A stretch of 64,000 bases of DNA from Winslowiella arboricola (GCF_025527015.1 NZ_JAODIM010000042.1:558001-622000); one strand, 5' to 3'. Numbered from the stretch's first letter, positions 18,172 to 27,059 are shown. Notes: generated by a model not told the origin, from the letters alone. A program made the numbers and translations.

Positions 18172-18711
18172 CTACGGATTCAGCGATTTCACCCGGTTCG
18201 CATAGCTTTTACGCAGCTTCTGCAGTTTTGGTGGGATCACCGCCATACAGTAACCGTTCTGCTGACCACGGCCACTCCAGTAATCCTGGTGGTAGTTTTC
18301 CGCCGGATACCATTCACCGCTTTCAATCGTCGTTACCACCGGCTGCTGATTATCCTGCTGCGCACGCTCAATGGCTGCGGCGGCTTCCTGGCGCTGTGCC
18401 TCGCTGGTCGGGAAAATGGCTGAGCGGTATTGCGTACCAATATCGTTGCCCTGGCGGTTCAGCTGCGTGGGATCATGAGTAGCGAAACTGATATCCAGCA
18501 AATCGCCATAGTTCAGCTTTTGCGGGTCAAAACCGATGCGGATGCCTTCGGCATGACCGGTCGTGCCAGTGCACACTTCTTCATAGGTCGGATTGGCGGT
18601 GTGGCCACCGATATAGCCGCTCTCGACGGTTTCCACGCCGATCACATCTTTAAATACCGCCTCGGTGCACCAGAAACAGCCACCGGCAATAATTGCGTGT
18701 TCAATCGCCAT
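18172..18711 (-). CDS. msrA: Peptide methionine-(S)-S-oxide reductase MsrA
   Basis: Repairs oxidised methionine in proteins using thioredoxin. It is 179 residues with the catalytic motif GGCFWCTEAVF (catalytic Cys12, second Cys15), the conserved SGYIGGHTANPTYEEVCTGTTGH region and EWYPAENYHQDYW. It is shorter than E. coli MsrA (212), which has an N-terminal extension, so this is the compact form. It is monocistronic. The 183-base gap to the divergent GNAT gene shows no recognised regulator site. Confidence 0.93.
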   Translation of the reverse strand: MAIEHAIIAGGCFWCTEAVFKDVIGVETVESGYIGGHTANPTYEEVCTGTTGHAEGIRIGFDPQKLNYGDLLDISFATHDPTQLNRQGNDIGTQYRSAIFPTSEAQRQEAAAAIERAQQDNQQPVVTTIESGEWYPAENYHQDYWSGRGQQNGYCMAVIPPKLQKLRKSYANRVKSLNP

Positions 18712-18894
18712 CGTAAAACTCCTGCCTGTTGATACGTTTCTTTATTGTAGCCGTATCTGCCCGCTGACAACCAGCGCCGGTTGACGAAAAAACTGTTGTT
18801 CAGATTCTAAACGTTATAAGTATTAGCTATTTAGCGTCGTCACCGGATTGCGGTATTCTCACCGATACTCCAGATTAACCTTTGCGGAAAAACC

Positions 18895-19434
18895 GTGAAT
18901 ATTCTCCACGCCAGTCAGAACCATATTGCCGCCGTCCAGGCGATTTACGCCCATCATGTCAATACCGGGCTGGGCAGTTTTGAAACGCTGCCACCTTCCT
19001 GTGAAGAGATGGCCAGCCGCATTGCCAAAGTACAGCAGGAAGGGCTGATCTGGCTGGTGGCGGAAATGGATGGCTGCGTGATGGGATACTGCTACCTGTC
19101 ATTTTATCGCACGCGCTATGCCTATCGTTACACACTGGAAGATTCAGTGTATATCGATCCCGATTATCAGGGACGTGGCGTGGGCAAAGCCCTGTTGCAG
19201 CACGCTATCGACTGGGCGCAGCAACAGGGCTATCGTCAGATGATCGCCAATGTCGGCAACAGCGAAAATCATGGTTCGCTGGGGCTGCATGAATCGCTGG
19301 GATTCACCCTCTGCGGCACGTTGCATTCGGTAGGGCTGAAGCACGGACAGTGGCTGGATACGGTATTCCTGCAGCGCGAGCTGGGCGAAGGAGACCGCAC
19401 ACTACCTGATAACGCTGCCAGCCTCAGTCGCTGA
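18895..19434 (+). CDS. GNAT acetyltransferase (phosphinothricin/methionine sulfoximine type)
   Basis: Acetyl-CoA-dependent N-acetyltransferase of 179 residues with GTG start. The family core is clear: YTLEDSVYIDPDYQGRGVGK carries the acetyl-CoA loop Q-x-R/G-x-G, followed by SENHGSLGLHESLGF. This pattern fits the Pat/MnaT (YncA) branch that acetylates phosphinothricin, methionine sulfoximine or N-terminal methionine-like amino acids. The substrate cannot be fixed from sequence. It ends one base from the convergent flavin reductase gene. Confidence 0.82.
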   Translation: MNILHASQNHIAAVQAIYAHHVNTGLGSFETLPPSCEEMASRIAKVQQEGLIWLVAEMDGCVMGYCYLSFYRTRYAYRYTLEDSVYIDPDYQGRGVGKALLQHAIDWAQQQGYRQMIANVGNSENHGSLGLHESLGFTLCGTLHSVGLKHGQWLDTVFLQRELGEGDRTLPDNAASLSR

Positions 19435-19435
19435 T

Positions 19436-19999
19436 CTACAGCATTTCCGGTCGAAAATCGGCGCTTTTATCGAGATGCCGATCACCGGAAAGCGTAAAGA
19501 TGCCGTCGCCGGTATAGTGCAGGGTTTGCGGATATTCCGGCAGCCGACAGATATGCGCTTTCACCACTTCAAAAATAAAGAAGTTATAGTTTTCCACCAG
19601 CGCATCATCGTATAACCGGCACTCAAAGTTAGCGTAACACTCCGCAATCAGCGGCGCCTGCACCTTACTGGCGGCAGACGCCGTCAGCTGGTTGGCGCTG
19701 AATTTATCAATCTTTGTCCCGCTGCTGTTGCCAATTGCCACCACTTTATCGACCAGATCCGCCGTCGGCAGATTGATCACGCACTCACCGCTGGCGCGGA
19801 TCAGCTGATGGCTGTGATTCATCGCCGAAATCATACAGCCCACCAGTGACGGCGAGAATTCCATAATGGTATGCCAGCCGAGGGTCATAATGTCATGCTC
19901 ATCCTGCCACTGTGACGAGATCAGCACCACCGGGCCTGGCTCAAGGTATTTTCGGACGTTCTCTGGCGGGAAATCGATTTTCGCGTTGTTGCTGCTCAT
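19436..19999 (-). CDS. Flavin reductase family protein
   Basis: A 187-residue protein of the flavin reductase/FMN-binding split-barrel superfamily. Recognisable segments are PGPVVLISSQ near the N-terminus, FSPSLVGCMIS and GECVINLP in the core, and a C-terminal segment for dimer packing. Members reduce FMN or bind it as a cofactor; the partner enzyme is unknown and none is adjacent. It converges on the GNAT gene, with a single base between the stop codons. Confidence 0.75.
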   Translation of the reverse strand: MSSNNAKIDFPPENVRKYLEPGPVVLISSQWQDEHDIMTLGWHTIMEFSPSLVGCMISAMNHSHQLIRASGECVINLPTADLVDKVVAIGNSSGTKIDKFSANQLTASAASKVQAPLIAECYANFECRLYDDALVENYNFFIFEVVKAHICRLPEYPQTLHYTGDGIFTLSGDRHLDKSADFRPEML

Positions 20000-20224
20000 G
20001 GCGGCTTCTCCGGTTGTTCAGGTCAGCCTTAAGTGTGATAAAAGTGCGCGGAATTGCCAGTTTATATTCCCGGCAGCAAACTCACCTCTGTCTGGCATTT
20101 TAACCGCGCGACGAGTGGCTGGCGCAGCAGGGACGATCCACCGTTAACTAAATCTTCTGCACAATCAGGCCGCTAACGGGTTTCCAAAAAAATCCAGTTG
20201 TCACTGCTGCTGTGAACGATAATA

Positions 20225-20240
20225 CTGTATATATATACAG
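20225..20240 (+). promoter_or_regulatory. LexA (SOS) box of umuD
   Basis: CTGTATATATATACAG is a perfect palindrome fitting the CTGT-N8-ACAG SOS consensus. It lies 18 bases before the umuD ATG, so umuD should be DNA-damage inducible. The 21 bases 20220-20240 recur in front of umuC. Confidence 0.95.
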
Positions 20241-20258
20241 ATATTATTGCAGGTTAGC

Positions 20259-20681
20259 ATGATCACTTTTTTACGCATGGCCGATATTCCGCACTCTCTT
20301 TCTCTTCCGCTGTTTCTGGAAAAGGTTCCCTGTGGTTTCCCGTCTCCGGCCCAGGACTATGTCGAAAAACGGATCGATTTGAATGAGCACTGCATCCTGC
20401 ATCCCAGCGCCACCTATTTTGTCAAAGTATCCGGTGATTCGATGATCGAAGCCGGGATCAGTGATGATGACATGCTGGTGGTCGACAGCTCGCTAAATGC
20501 CACCCACGGCAGCATTGTGGTGGCGGCGGTGGAAGGCGAGTTTACGGTAAAAAAGTTGTTGCTGAAGCCGCGCGTGCAGCTGATGCCGATGAATCGCGCT
20601 TACTCACCGATTATGATTGGTAGTGAAGATCGGCTCGATGTATTCGGCGTGGTGACGTTTGTGATTAAAAATATGCAGTAA
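20259..20681 (+). CDS. umuD: UmuD, self-cleaving subunit of DNA polymerase V
   Basis: Upon SOS induction RecA filaments trigger UmuD self-cleavage; UmuD'2 then joins UmuC to form polymerase V. From ATG 20259 it is 140 residues, one more than E. coli. The cleavage site is Cys25-Gly26 in PCGFPSP, the catalytic Ser61 is in SGDSM and Lys98 in TVKKL. An in-frame TTG at 20247 is unlikely. Unusually umuC does not follow: the stop faces an HxlR gene on the opposite strand, and umuC lies 2.95 kb downstream. Confidence 0.95.
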   Translation: MITFLRMADIPHSLSLPLFLEKVPCGFPSPAQDYVEKRIDLNEHCILHPSATYFVKVSGDSMIEAGISDDDMLVVDSSLNATHGSIVVAAVEGEFTVKKLLLKPRVQLMPMNRAYSPIMIGSEDRLDVFGVVTFVIKNMQ

Positions 20682-20689
20682 TCCCCGGG

Positions 20690-21115
20690 CTACGGCACGC
20701 TATCAGCCGGATGGCTGGCGGCGAAATGGCTGCGGGCAGCGCGAAATCCCGCCGCGTTATCCATTAGCCAGTTCCATAACGGCAGCATATTCAGCAACAT
20801 CCCTTCGCCCAGAGCCGTTAACGTATATTCGACCCGGGGGTGCGGATATTTTTGCTGATAGTCATGGCGGCTAATCAGGCCGTCACGTTCCAGCTGGCGC
20901 AGAGTGCGGGTTAGCATGCGTTGCGTGATGCCGCTCAGTTCGCGCGCCAGCCCGGCATGGCGCAGCGTTCCCTGCGTCCCTAAGGCGTAGACAATCCCCA
21001 GTGACCAGCGATTACCGGTATGGGTGAGGATTTCTCGCTTCATACTGTCATCTTCATCGCTGAGCGCATCACAAATGGCTGCAAACTGCCTGATTCTCTC
21101 TTCACTTAGCTTCAT
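20690..21115 (-). CDS. HxlR-family transcriptional regulator
   Basis: A winged-helix regulator of 141 residues from ATG 21115, preceded by AGGGGAAA. The HxlR pattern is clear: TGNRWSLGIVYAL, LARELSGITQRMLTRTLRQL and the wing HPRVEYTLTALGE. The N-terminal Cys (AAICDAL) is a candidate redox or electrophile sensor, since HxlR proteins often respond to quinones or aldehydes; that role is inference. It is divergent from the NmrA-like gene with 83 bases between starts, so it probably controls that gene and the quinone reductase. Confidence 0.9.
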   Translation of the reverse strand: MKLSEERIRQFAAICDALSDEDDSMKREILTHTGNRWSLGIVYALGTQGTLRHAGLARELSGITQRMLTRTLRQLERDGLISRHDYQQKYPHPRVEYTLTALGEGMLLNMLPLWNWLMDNAAGFRAARSHFAASHPADSVP

Positions 21116-21198
21116 TATTTCCCCTGGTATCACGCGTGTACCTGATTGTTGCCTCCCCCCGGCGCTGGCAGGATAGGGCGCAACAACAGGAGGAGAGT

Positions 21199-22158
21199 AT
21201 GAACGATTCTGCAATGCGTCAATGGCAAAATATTTTGATTCTGGGTGCCGGCGAACTGGGTATGGCGATGCTGGCAGGCTTTATCCGCCAGCGTCAACAG
21301 CGGCCAGCGCTGCGCCTGAGCGTGTTGCTGCGCCCGGCATCGTTAACCGATCCGCATCCGGCCAACCAGGCGCGGCTGCAACAGTTAGCGGAGTGGGGCG
21401 TTAAAGTGATTACCGCGGATTTTAGCCAGCAGACCACCGGCGAGCTGAGCCACTGCTTTGCGCCTTTTGACGCGATTATCAACTGTAGCGGCTTTGTCGG
21501 CGGCGCAGGTACCCAGCTGAAGATCACCCGGGCGGTGCTGGATGCCGGAGTCGCACGCTATTTTCCGTGGCAGTTTGGCGTCGATTACGACCAGATTGGT
21601 AAAGACAGCGGGCAGCCGGTATGGGATGAACAGCTGGCGGTGCGCGAAATATTACGTGCGCAGCAGCAGACGCAGTGGGTGATAGTTTCGACCGGTATGT
21701 TTACCAGCTATCTGTTTGAACCGAGCTTCGGCATTGTCGATGGTCAGCAGCAGCGGGTTTATGCGCCGGGTGCTGCTGACTATGCGCTCACACTGACCAC
21801 GCCCGAAGATATTGGGTGGCTTACGGCACAGATTTTCTGTCATCAGCCGGTGATTAAAAACAGCGTGGTGTATATCGCCGGCGATACCCTTACTTATCAC
21901 CAGCTGACCAGCGTGCTGAGTGAACACTATGGCGTGCCTTTCACTTTGCAGGTGCTCAGCCATCAACAGCTGCATGATGCGGTGGCGGCAGCGCCAGGTG
22001 ATCTGGCCGCCGCTTACCGGCTGGCTTTTGCGCGCGCAGAGGGGGTGGCGTGGAAAAAAGCCGACAGTTTTAATGCCCGGTACGACATTGACGTGACCGA
22101 TGTCGCGCAATGGCTGGCGGACAACCATCCAGCGTTAAATCAGCCGATAGCACCATGA
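21199..22158 (+). CDS. NmrA/isoflavone reductase-like NAD(P)-binding protein
   Basis: A 319-residue Rossmann protein. The ATG at 21199 follows AGGAGGAGAG, so the longer upstream frame is not used. The NAD(P) motif ILGAGELGMAML is at residues 13-24, followed by the NmrA-type variant VLLRPAS and PFDAIINCSGFVG. Family members are aromatic alcohol/isoflavone reductases or redox sensors. It is divergent from the HxlR gene and is followed by a quinone reductase on the same strand, 63 bases on. Confidence 0.8.
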   Translation: MNDSAMRQWQNILILGAGELGMAMLAGFIRQRQQRPALRLSVLLRPASLTDPHPANQARLQQLAEWGVKVITADFSQQTTGELSHCFAPFDAIINCSGFVGGAGTQLKITRAVLDAGVARYFPWQFGVDYDQIGKDSGQPVWDEQLAVREILRAQQQTQWVIVSTGMFTSYLFEPSFGIVDGQQQRVYAPGAADYALTLTTPEDIGWLTAQIFCHQPVIKNSVVYIAGDTLTYHQLTSVLSEHYGVPFTLQVLSHQQLHDAVAAAPGDLAAAYRLAFARAEGVAWKKADSFNARYDIDVTDVAQWLADNHPALNQPIAP

Positions 22159-22221
22159 GGGTATCTTTCCAGGCTATCACTCTGTTATTTCTATCATCAC
22201 AGCACACTGATGGAGAAACAG

Positions 22222-23178
22222 ATGAAAGCGATAATCTATGATCAGCCCGGCGAGCCGGAAGTTTTACGGCTTGAGGAGGTTGCCGATCCGGTGCCAGCCG
22301 ATACTGAGTTACTGATCCGCGTTGAAGCTATCAGTATCGAAGGTGGCGATTTGGTCGGGCGTAAACACCGGCCAGGCGGCGCGGACGCTATTCTCGGCTA
22401 TGCGGCAGCGGGCGAAGTGCTGCAGGTCGGGAAAGCGGTAGAGGGATTTGCGGTGGGTCAAAAGGTCACGACCTTTCACTGGACAGGATCGCATGCTGAA
22501 CTGCGCGCGGTTCCGGCGGCAAACTGCTTTGTGGTGCCGCAAGGGCTGGATATGCGGATTGCGGCGGCCATTCCGGTCGGGCCGGGCACTGCGGCCTGGG
22601 CGTTACAGCTCGGCGCGCTGCAACGTGGTCAGACGGTACTGATTCTCGGTGCTGCCGGCGGTGTGGGTATCGCTGCCGTTCAGCTGGCGGCAAAAATGGG
22701 CGCGCGCGTGATTGGCACCGGCACCAGCCTTGCCAGCCTGGAAAAGCTGCGCGAGTACGGCTTAACCGACGCGATTGTTACCGGTTCCCGCTCTGCCAGC
22801 GCCCAGTTGCGTGATTTACTGGGTGGCAATGCGGTCGATCTGCTGATTGATAATATTGGCGGCCCGGAGCTGAGCGACGGCATTGAGGCGTTGAGAGATG
22901 GCGGTCGTGCGGTATTGATCGGCGTACTGGCTGGACGCAACCAGCCTGTTGATGCCGGGCATTTGCTGATGCACCGCAAGACGGTTATCGGCTGTCTGTT
23001 TGGCCCGGAAATGGGCGATCCGCAGCCGCGGGCACTGGTCGCCGATCTGCTGGAAAAAGCTCTGCATGGCGAGTTGCAGCTACCGATTGATGCCACTTTC
23101 CCGCTGTCGGAGGCCGCCGCCGCCCATCGTCGCGCGGAAGAGCGCGGCCGCATTGGCCGGGTGTTTATCACCGTATAA
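22222..23178 (+). CDS. Zinc-free quinone oxidoreductase-type dehydrogenase
   Basis: A medium-chain dehydrogenase/reductase of 318 residues. GGAGAAA sets ATG 22222 rather than 22210. It has the N-terminal GroES-like domain and a nucleotide-binding domain with VLILGAAGGVGIAAVQLA near residue 143. The zinc ligands of alcohol dehydrogenases are not evident, which fits NADPH:quinone oxidoreductases. It is probably co-transcribed with the NmrA-like gene and ends at a terminator. Confidence 0.83.
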   Translation: MKAIIYDQPGEPEVLRLEEVADPVPADTELLIRVEAISIEGGDLVGRKHRPGGADAILGYAAAGEVLQVGKAVEGFAVGQKVTTFHWTGSHAELRAVPAANCFVVPQGLDMRIAAAIPVGPGTAAWALQLGALQRGQTVLILGAAGGVGIAAVQLAAKMGARVIGTGTSLASLEKLREYGLTDAIVTGSRSASAQLRDLLGGNAVDLLIDNIGGPELSDGIEALRDGGRAVLIGVLAGRNQPVDAGHLLMHRKTVIGCLFGPEMGDPQPRALVADLLEKALHGELQLPIDATFPLSEAAAAHRRAEERGRIGRVFITV

Positions 23179-23189
23179 TATTGTTAGCA

Positions 23190-23209
23190 GGGGGCGTTAC
23201 GCCCCCTTT
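23190..23209 (+). terminator. Terminator of the quinone reductase gene
   Basis: GGGGGCG (23190-23196), loop TTA and CGCCCCC (23200-23206) followed by TTT. The remaining gap to umuC (23210-23577) shows no gene and no remnant of a second umuD. Confidence 0.75.
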
Positions 23210-23577
23210 CCTATTGCCGCGTCTTCGATTAAGCGCATGCAGTCGGGAAAACTGCGGATAACCCGTGATATCGCCGCTGAATATTTGCTACTTAGCGTTC
23301 TTCTGGCTGTTTGAAAAATTGCGGCGCTTACCGCATCATACTGAATGAAGTGTGAGCTGACGGGATTGACGGGTGGGTGAAATTTGGGTGGCATTTATCG
23401 CAGTACACCCGCCACGCCTGGTTTCTCAGAGATGCGCATTATGACGGTTTTTTTTTTGCTAAATTTCTCATACTGGGAAGGACTCTGCTAACTCTGTCCA
23501 GATAAATCCCCCATAACAACAACCCCTTCGTGAAATTCTGCCACAAGCTGCTTGATCACCACCGGCGATCGGTAATA

Positions 23578-23593
23578 CTGTATATATATACAG
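23578..23593 (+). promoter_or_regulatory. LexA (SOS) box of umuC
   Basis: CTGTATATATATACAG again, identical to the umuD box. With the TAATA before it, 21 bases are shared with the umuD promoter. It lies 43 bases before the umuC ATG and gives umuC its own SOS control. Confidence 0.95.
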
Positions 23594-23636
23594 TTTATCT
23601 GTCATGTCCTTTTAGCTCAGGAAATAATCAATAACT

Positions 23637-24899
23637 ATGTATGCGCTGGTCGATGTCAACAGCTTCTATGCTTCCTGCGAGACGGTGTTTCGCCCGGATT
23701 TACGCGGTAAACCGGTGGTGGTGCTGAGTAATAATGATGGCTGTGTGATTGCGCGTAGCGCAGAAGCGAAAAAGCTGGGTATCACCATGGCGGAGCCTTA
23801 TTTTAAACAGAAAGCGCTGTTTCAGCGCCATCAGGTCACGGTCTTCAGTTCCAATTACGCGCTGTATGCCGATATGAGTGAGCGGGTGATGACCATCCTG
23901 GAAGAGATGGCGCCGCAGGTGGAGATCTATTCGATTGATGAAGCCTTCCTGACTCTGCATGGCGTCAGTAACTGTATGTCGCTGGAGCTGTTCGGCCAGC
24001 AGGTGCAGCAACGTATTTTTCGTGAAACCCATATGCGGGTTGGCGTCGGCATTGCGCCAACCAAAACGCTGGCCAAGCTGGCGAATCATGCCGCCAAACT
24101 ATGGAGCAAAACCAATGGTGTGCTGGATCTGTCGAATATTGATCGCCAGCGTAAGCTGCTCAGCCTGGTCGGGGTCGGTGATGTCTGGGGCGTAGGGCGT
24201 CGTATCAGTAAGAGACTGCAGCTGATGGGAATTGAAAGTGCACTGCATCTGGCGGAAGCCACCCCGAGTTTTATTCGCAAAAACTTTAACGTGGTGCTGG
24301 AGCGTACGGTACGCGAGCTGCGTGGCGAGCCTTGCCTGGAAACCGATGAGTGCCCGCCGCCTAAACAGCAGATCCTCTGTAGCCGCTCTTTTAGCAGCCG
24401 CATTACTGAGTATGCCGATATGCGCGAAGCGGTATGCGCATACGCGGAGCGTGCTGCGGAAAAGTTGCGCGGTGAGCATCAGTATTGCCAGCAAATTTCG
24501 GTATTTGTGCGTACCAGCCCTCACGCGCAGGGGGAAACCTTCTATGGCAACCAGGCCACGGTAAAAGTGCTGACACCGACCTGTGATACGCGCGATATTA
24601 TCCGCGCCGCGCTGGAGTGTCTCGATCGTATCTGGATCGCTGGTCATCGCTATATGAAAGCCGGGATCATGCTGGGCGACTTTTTCAGTCACGGCGTCGC
24701 GCAGTTAAATCTGTTTGATAACTATCCGCCACGGGTTAACCATGCAGAATTAATGCAGGTTATTGATAACATTAATCAGAAAACCAATGGCAGAGTCTGG
24801 TTTGCCGGCCAGGGAATTCAGAAGCCCTGGGCGATGAAGCGCGAGATGCTCTCTCCGGCGTATACGACACGTTATGCGGGATTACCTGTTGCGCGGTAA
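23637..24899 (+). CDS. umuC: UmuC, catalytic subunit of DNA polymerase V
   Basis: Y-family translesion DNA polymerase. It is 420 residues (E. coli 422). Catalytic acidic residues lie in MYALVDVNSFYASCE (Asp6) and YSIDEAF (Asp-Glu near residue 100). The helix-hairpin-helix and little-finger regions follow, and the beta-clamp motif QLNLFD is intact near residue 360. It is not linked to umuD in an operon but has its own LexA box. Nothing suggests inactivation. Confidence 0.96.
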   Translation: MYALVDVNSFYASCETVFRPDLRGKPVVVLSNNDGCVIARSAEAKKLGITMAEPYFKQKALFQRHQVTVFSSNYALYADMSERVMTILEEMAPQVEIYSIDEAFLTLHGVSNCMSLELFGQQVQQRIFRETHMRVGVGIAPTKTLAKLANHAAKLWSKTNGVLDLSNIDRQRKLLSLVGVGDVWGVGRRISKRLQLMGIESALHLAEATPSFIRKNFNVVLERTVRELRGEPCLETDECPPPKQQILCSRSFSSRITEYADMREAVCAYAERAAEKLRGEHQYCQQISVFVRTSPHAQGETFYGNQATVKVLTPTCDTRDIIRAALECLDRIWIAGHRYMKAGIMLGDFFSHGVAQLNLFDNYPPRVNHAELMQVIDNINQKTNGRVWFAGQGIQKPWAMKREMLSPAYTTRYAGLPVAR

Positions 24900-24957
24900 G
24901 CCTGAGCGCCCATTTTTGCACGCGATCCGCAGCCTGACGGCGAGGAGGGGGATTATC

Positions 24958-25125
24958 TTGATCACTCTTAGCGAAAATGATCAACATAAACACTATCCGG
25001 TCAGCTCGCCAGATCCTGCAGAAGCGATCAAATTCCGTATGGCGCAGGCTGATTTAAAACCTGCTGTCTGTTCTGATAAGCTTTATCGCTTAACGGCGAA
25101 AAAGGATCATCATGAGCGAATTTAG
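24958..25125 (+). pseudogene. HigA-type antitoxin remnant (COG5499-like), truncated
   Basis: A 55-codon frame starts TTG 24958 after GAGGAGGGG. Its middle, HYPVSSPDPAEAIKFRMAQ, matches the linker and first HTH helix of HigA-type antitoxins, which typically read HYPI-x-x-PDP-x-EAI-x-FRMEQ. The N-terminal domain and the rest of the HTH are missing: after ADLKPA the sequence becomes unrelated (VCSDKLYRL). No toxin gene is adjacent. The frame overlaps the start of the DUF2461 gene by 14 bases, so it could still act as a translated leader. A decayed antitoxin is the best reading; a short functional protein cannot be excluded. Confidence 0.5.
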
Positions 25126-25807
25126 CGGTGTTACCCAGCGCGGCCTGACATTCTTACAACAGCTGAGCCAGAACAATAATAAAGAGTGGTTCGACGAGCA
25201 TCGTGGGATCTATGACGAGGATCTGCTACAGCCTGTGCGCCAGCTGGTGGCAGATTTAGCGCAGGATATGCTGGTTATCGATGAGCTGTTTGAAATACGC
25301 CCGGCGGTTGGCAAGACCATTTCCCGCCTGCATCGCGATACGCGTTTCTCCCGCGATAAATCGCTGTATCGCAGCAATATCTGGCTGACCTTTAAGCGGT
25401 CCCGTAAAAACTGGACCGATGCGCCGGTCTTTTTTTTCGAGTTTGGCCCCGACTGGTGGCGTTATGGCCTCGGCTACTACAGCGCTTCGCGGATCACCAT
25501 GAATCTGTTCAGAGAGCTTTTGCAGCAGGATCCCGCCGCTTTTCTTCAGATGACCGCCGCGATCCCGGCTGACTTTACGCTGGAAGGTGAAAGCTATAAG
25601 CGTGAACTGATAAAGGGCATGCAGCCGGCGTTGTCACAGTGGTACAACAAGAAATCCTGGGCATTAATCTGCGAGCAGCGGCAGATGGATTTGCTGTTCT
25701 CCCCGCAGCTGGTGCCAGTGTTAGCCAGCGGCTTCCGGCAGCTGGCGCCGATGTATGATTTTCTGATGAAGATTGAAGCACAAAAAAGGCTGCAGCCAGC
25801 ACTGTGA
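25112..25807 (+). CDS. DUF2461 domain protein
   Basis: A 231-residue protein of the DUF2461 family (TIGR02453). Characteristic segments are LTFLQQLSQNNNKEWFDEHR at the N-terminus, ISRLHRDTRFSRDKSLYRSN in the middle and an aromatic FFFEFGPDWWRYGLGYY. The biochemical role is unknown. ATG follows AAGGATCATC and overlaps the preceding antitoxin-like stump. Confidence 0.85.
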   Translation: MSEFSGVTQRGLTFLQQLSQNNNKEWFDEHRGIYDEDLLQPVRQLVADLAQDMLVIDELFEIRPAVGKTISRLHRDTRFSRDKSLYRSNIWLTFKRSRKNWTDAPVFFFEFGPDWWRYGLGYYSASRITMNLFRELLQQDPAAFLQMTAAIPADFTLEGESYKRELIKGMQPALSQWYNKKSWALICEQRQMDLLFSPQLVPVLASGFRQLAPMYDFLMKIEAQKRLQPAL

Positions 25808-26052
25808 TAATTTGCATTAATATACAAAGCGGGCAAAATCCTTCACAGAATCTCCATGATTGTTGATAAAAAAGACAATAAAATTAACCCGTTAATATTT
25901 TATAACGACAATACAACGGGTTAAGTAATATACGTCATATAGCAATAGACGCCGTTCCTGCCTGAATGCCGATTCCCACCACGCGATTGCATAAGATTCC
26001 GCACAGCAGATGTGTTTCTTCTGCTGCGCTATCGCGTATGATTGTGACAATT

Positions 26053-26071
26053 GGTAATAAGAATCGTTACT
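26053..26071 (+). promoter_or_regulatory. Probable Fur box of the siderophore importer
   Basis: The 19 bases beginning GGTAATAAGAATCG match the Fur consensus at about 13 positions. It lies 44 bases before the binding-protein ATG, the expected place for iron repression. The rest of the 307-base gap (25808-26114) is AT-rich and holds no gene I can see. Confidence 0.55.
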
Positions 26072-26114
26072 GTTTTAATTCGCGGTTACAGTTGTTTACT
26101 TTTCAGGAGAGAAA

Positions 26115-27059
26115 ATGAAATTACGTTTAGCGTTGGCTGCGTCGCTGGTGGCTGCGACCTTTATCGTCAGTGGTATTGCTCCGGCAATGGCGGAAGTTAA
26201 AACGGCGAGTATCACTATTGAACACGCGCAGGGCAGCACTGAAGTACCGCTTAATGCAAGCAAAGTGATTGTGCTGAACCCGGCGACGCTGGATATTGTT
26301 GATGCGTTACAGATCCCGGTGGCCGGGGTGCCGCAAAGCAGCGTACATCTGCCACCGTTTCTGGCGAAGTATCAGGGCAGCGCATATCTGAATGCCGGTA
26401 CGCTGTTTGAACCGAATTATGAAGCGCTGAGTAATGCTAAACCTGACTTAATTATTGCCGGTGGTCGCGCCCGTGATACTTATGAAAAACTGAGCGCCAT
26501 TGCGCCGGTTATCTCGCTTGATATTGATGAGAAGCACTTTGTCGCCAGCCTGTCACAGCGCACCGAACAGCTGGCGACTATTTTCGCTAAACAGCCGCAA
26601 GCGAAAATCCTGCTGGATAACTTTAAACAGAAAATCGCCGACCTGAAGGTGAAATCGGCGAATGCCGGGACGGCAATGGTGGTGATGGTAAATGGCGGTA
26701 AGATGTCTGCCTATACGCCTGGCTCACGTTTTGGTTTTGTGTTTGATGTGCTGGGCTTTAAACCGGCCACCAGCTTCCCGCAAACCGGCCGTCACGGCAA
26801 CGTCGTCTCTTCCGAGTTTATTCTGCAGGCGAATCCACAGTGGCTGTTTGTGCTGGATCGCGATAATGCCATTGGCCGTAAACAGGGGCAGTCTGCTCAG
26901 CAGGTGCTGGATAATCCGCTGATCCGTAAAACCGCTGCCTGGCAGAATAAACATATTGTTTATCTCGACTCCGGCGCGCTGTATATCGCCGGTGGGCTGC
27001 AAAGTTACAGCCAGCTGATGGATAAAATCAGCACCACGCTGGATCAGCAGCAGCCGTAA
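26115..27059 (+). CDS. Siderophore-binding periplasmic protein (CeuA/YclQ/FatB type)
   Basis: Solute-binding protein of a ferric-siderophore ABC importer, 314 residues, with a signal peptide cleaved near AMA-EVK and no lipobox. The helical-backbone fold typical of class III SBPs is indicated by the vitamin B12/siderophore pattern VIVLNPATLDIVDAL, PDLIIAGGRA and PQWLFVLDRDNAIG. The gene set and order match COG4607-4606-4605-4604 systems (Campylobacter ceu, Vibrio vct/fat, Bacillus yclNOPQ), which carry catecholate or mixed siderophores. The ligand is not determinable here. Confidence 0.88.
   Translation: MKLRLALAASLVAATFIVSGIAPAMAEVKTASITIEHAQGSTEVPLNASKVIVLNPATLDIVDALQIPVAGVPQSSVHLPPFLAKYQGSAYLNAGTLFEPNYEALSNAKPDLIIAGGRARDTYEKLSAIAPVISLDIDEKHFVASLSQRTEQLATIFAKQPQAKILLDNFKQKIADLKVKSANAGTAMVVMVNGGKMSAYTPGSRFGFVFDVLGFKPATSFPQTGRHGNVVSSEFILQANPQWLFVLDRDNAIGRKQGQSAQQVLDNPLIRKTAAWQNKHIVYLDSGALYIAGGLQSYSQLMDKISTTLDQQQP

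Noticed and set aside
23594-23636. A second or truncated umuD directly before umuC
   Set aside because: The 43 bases between LexA box and ATG and the gap before the box contain no umuD-like codons in any frame I read.
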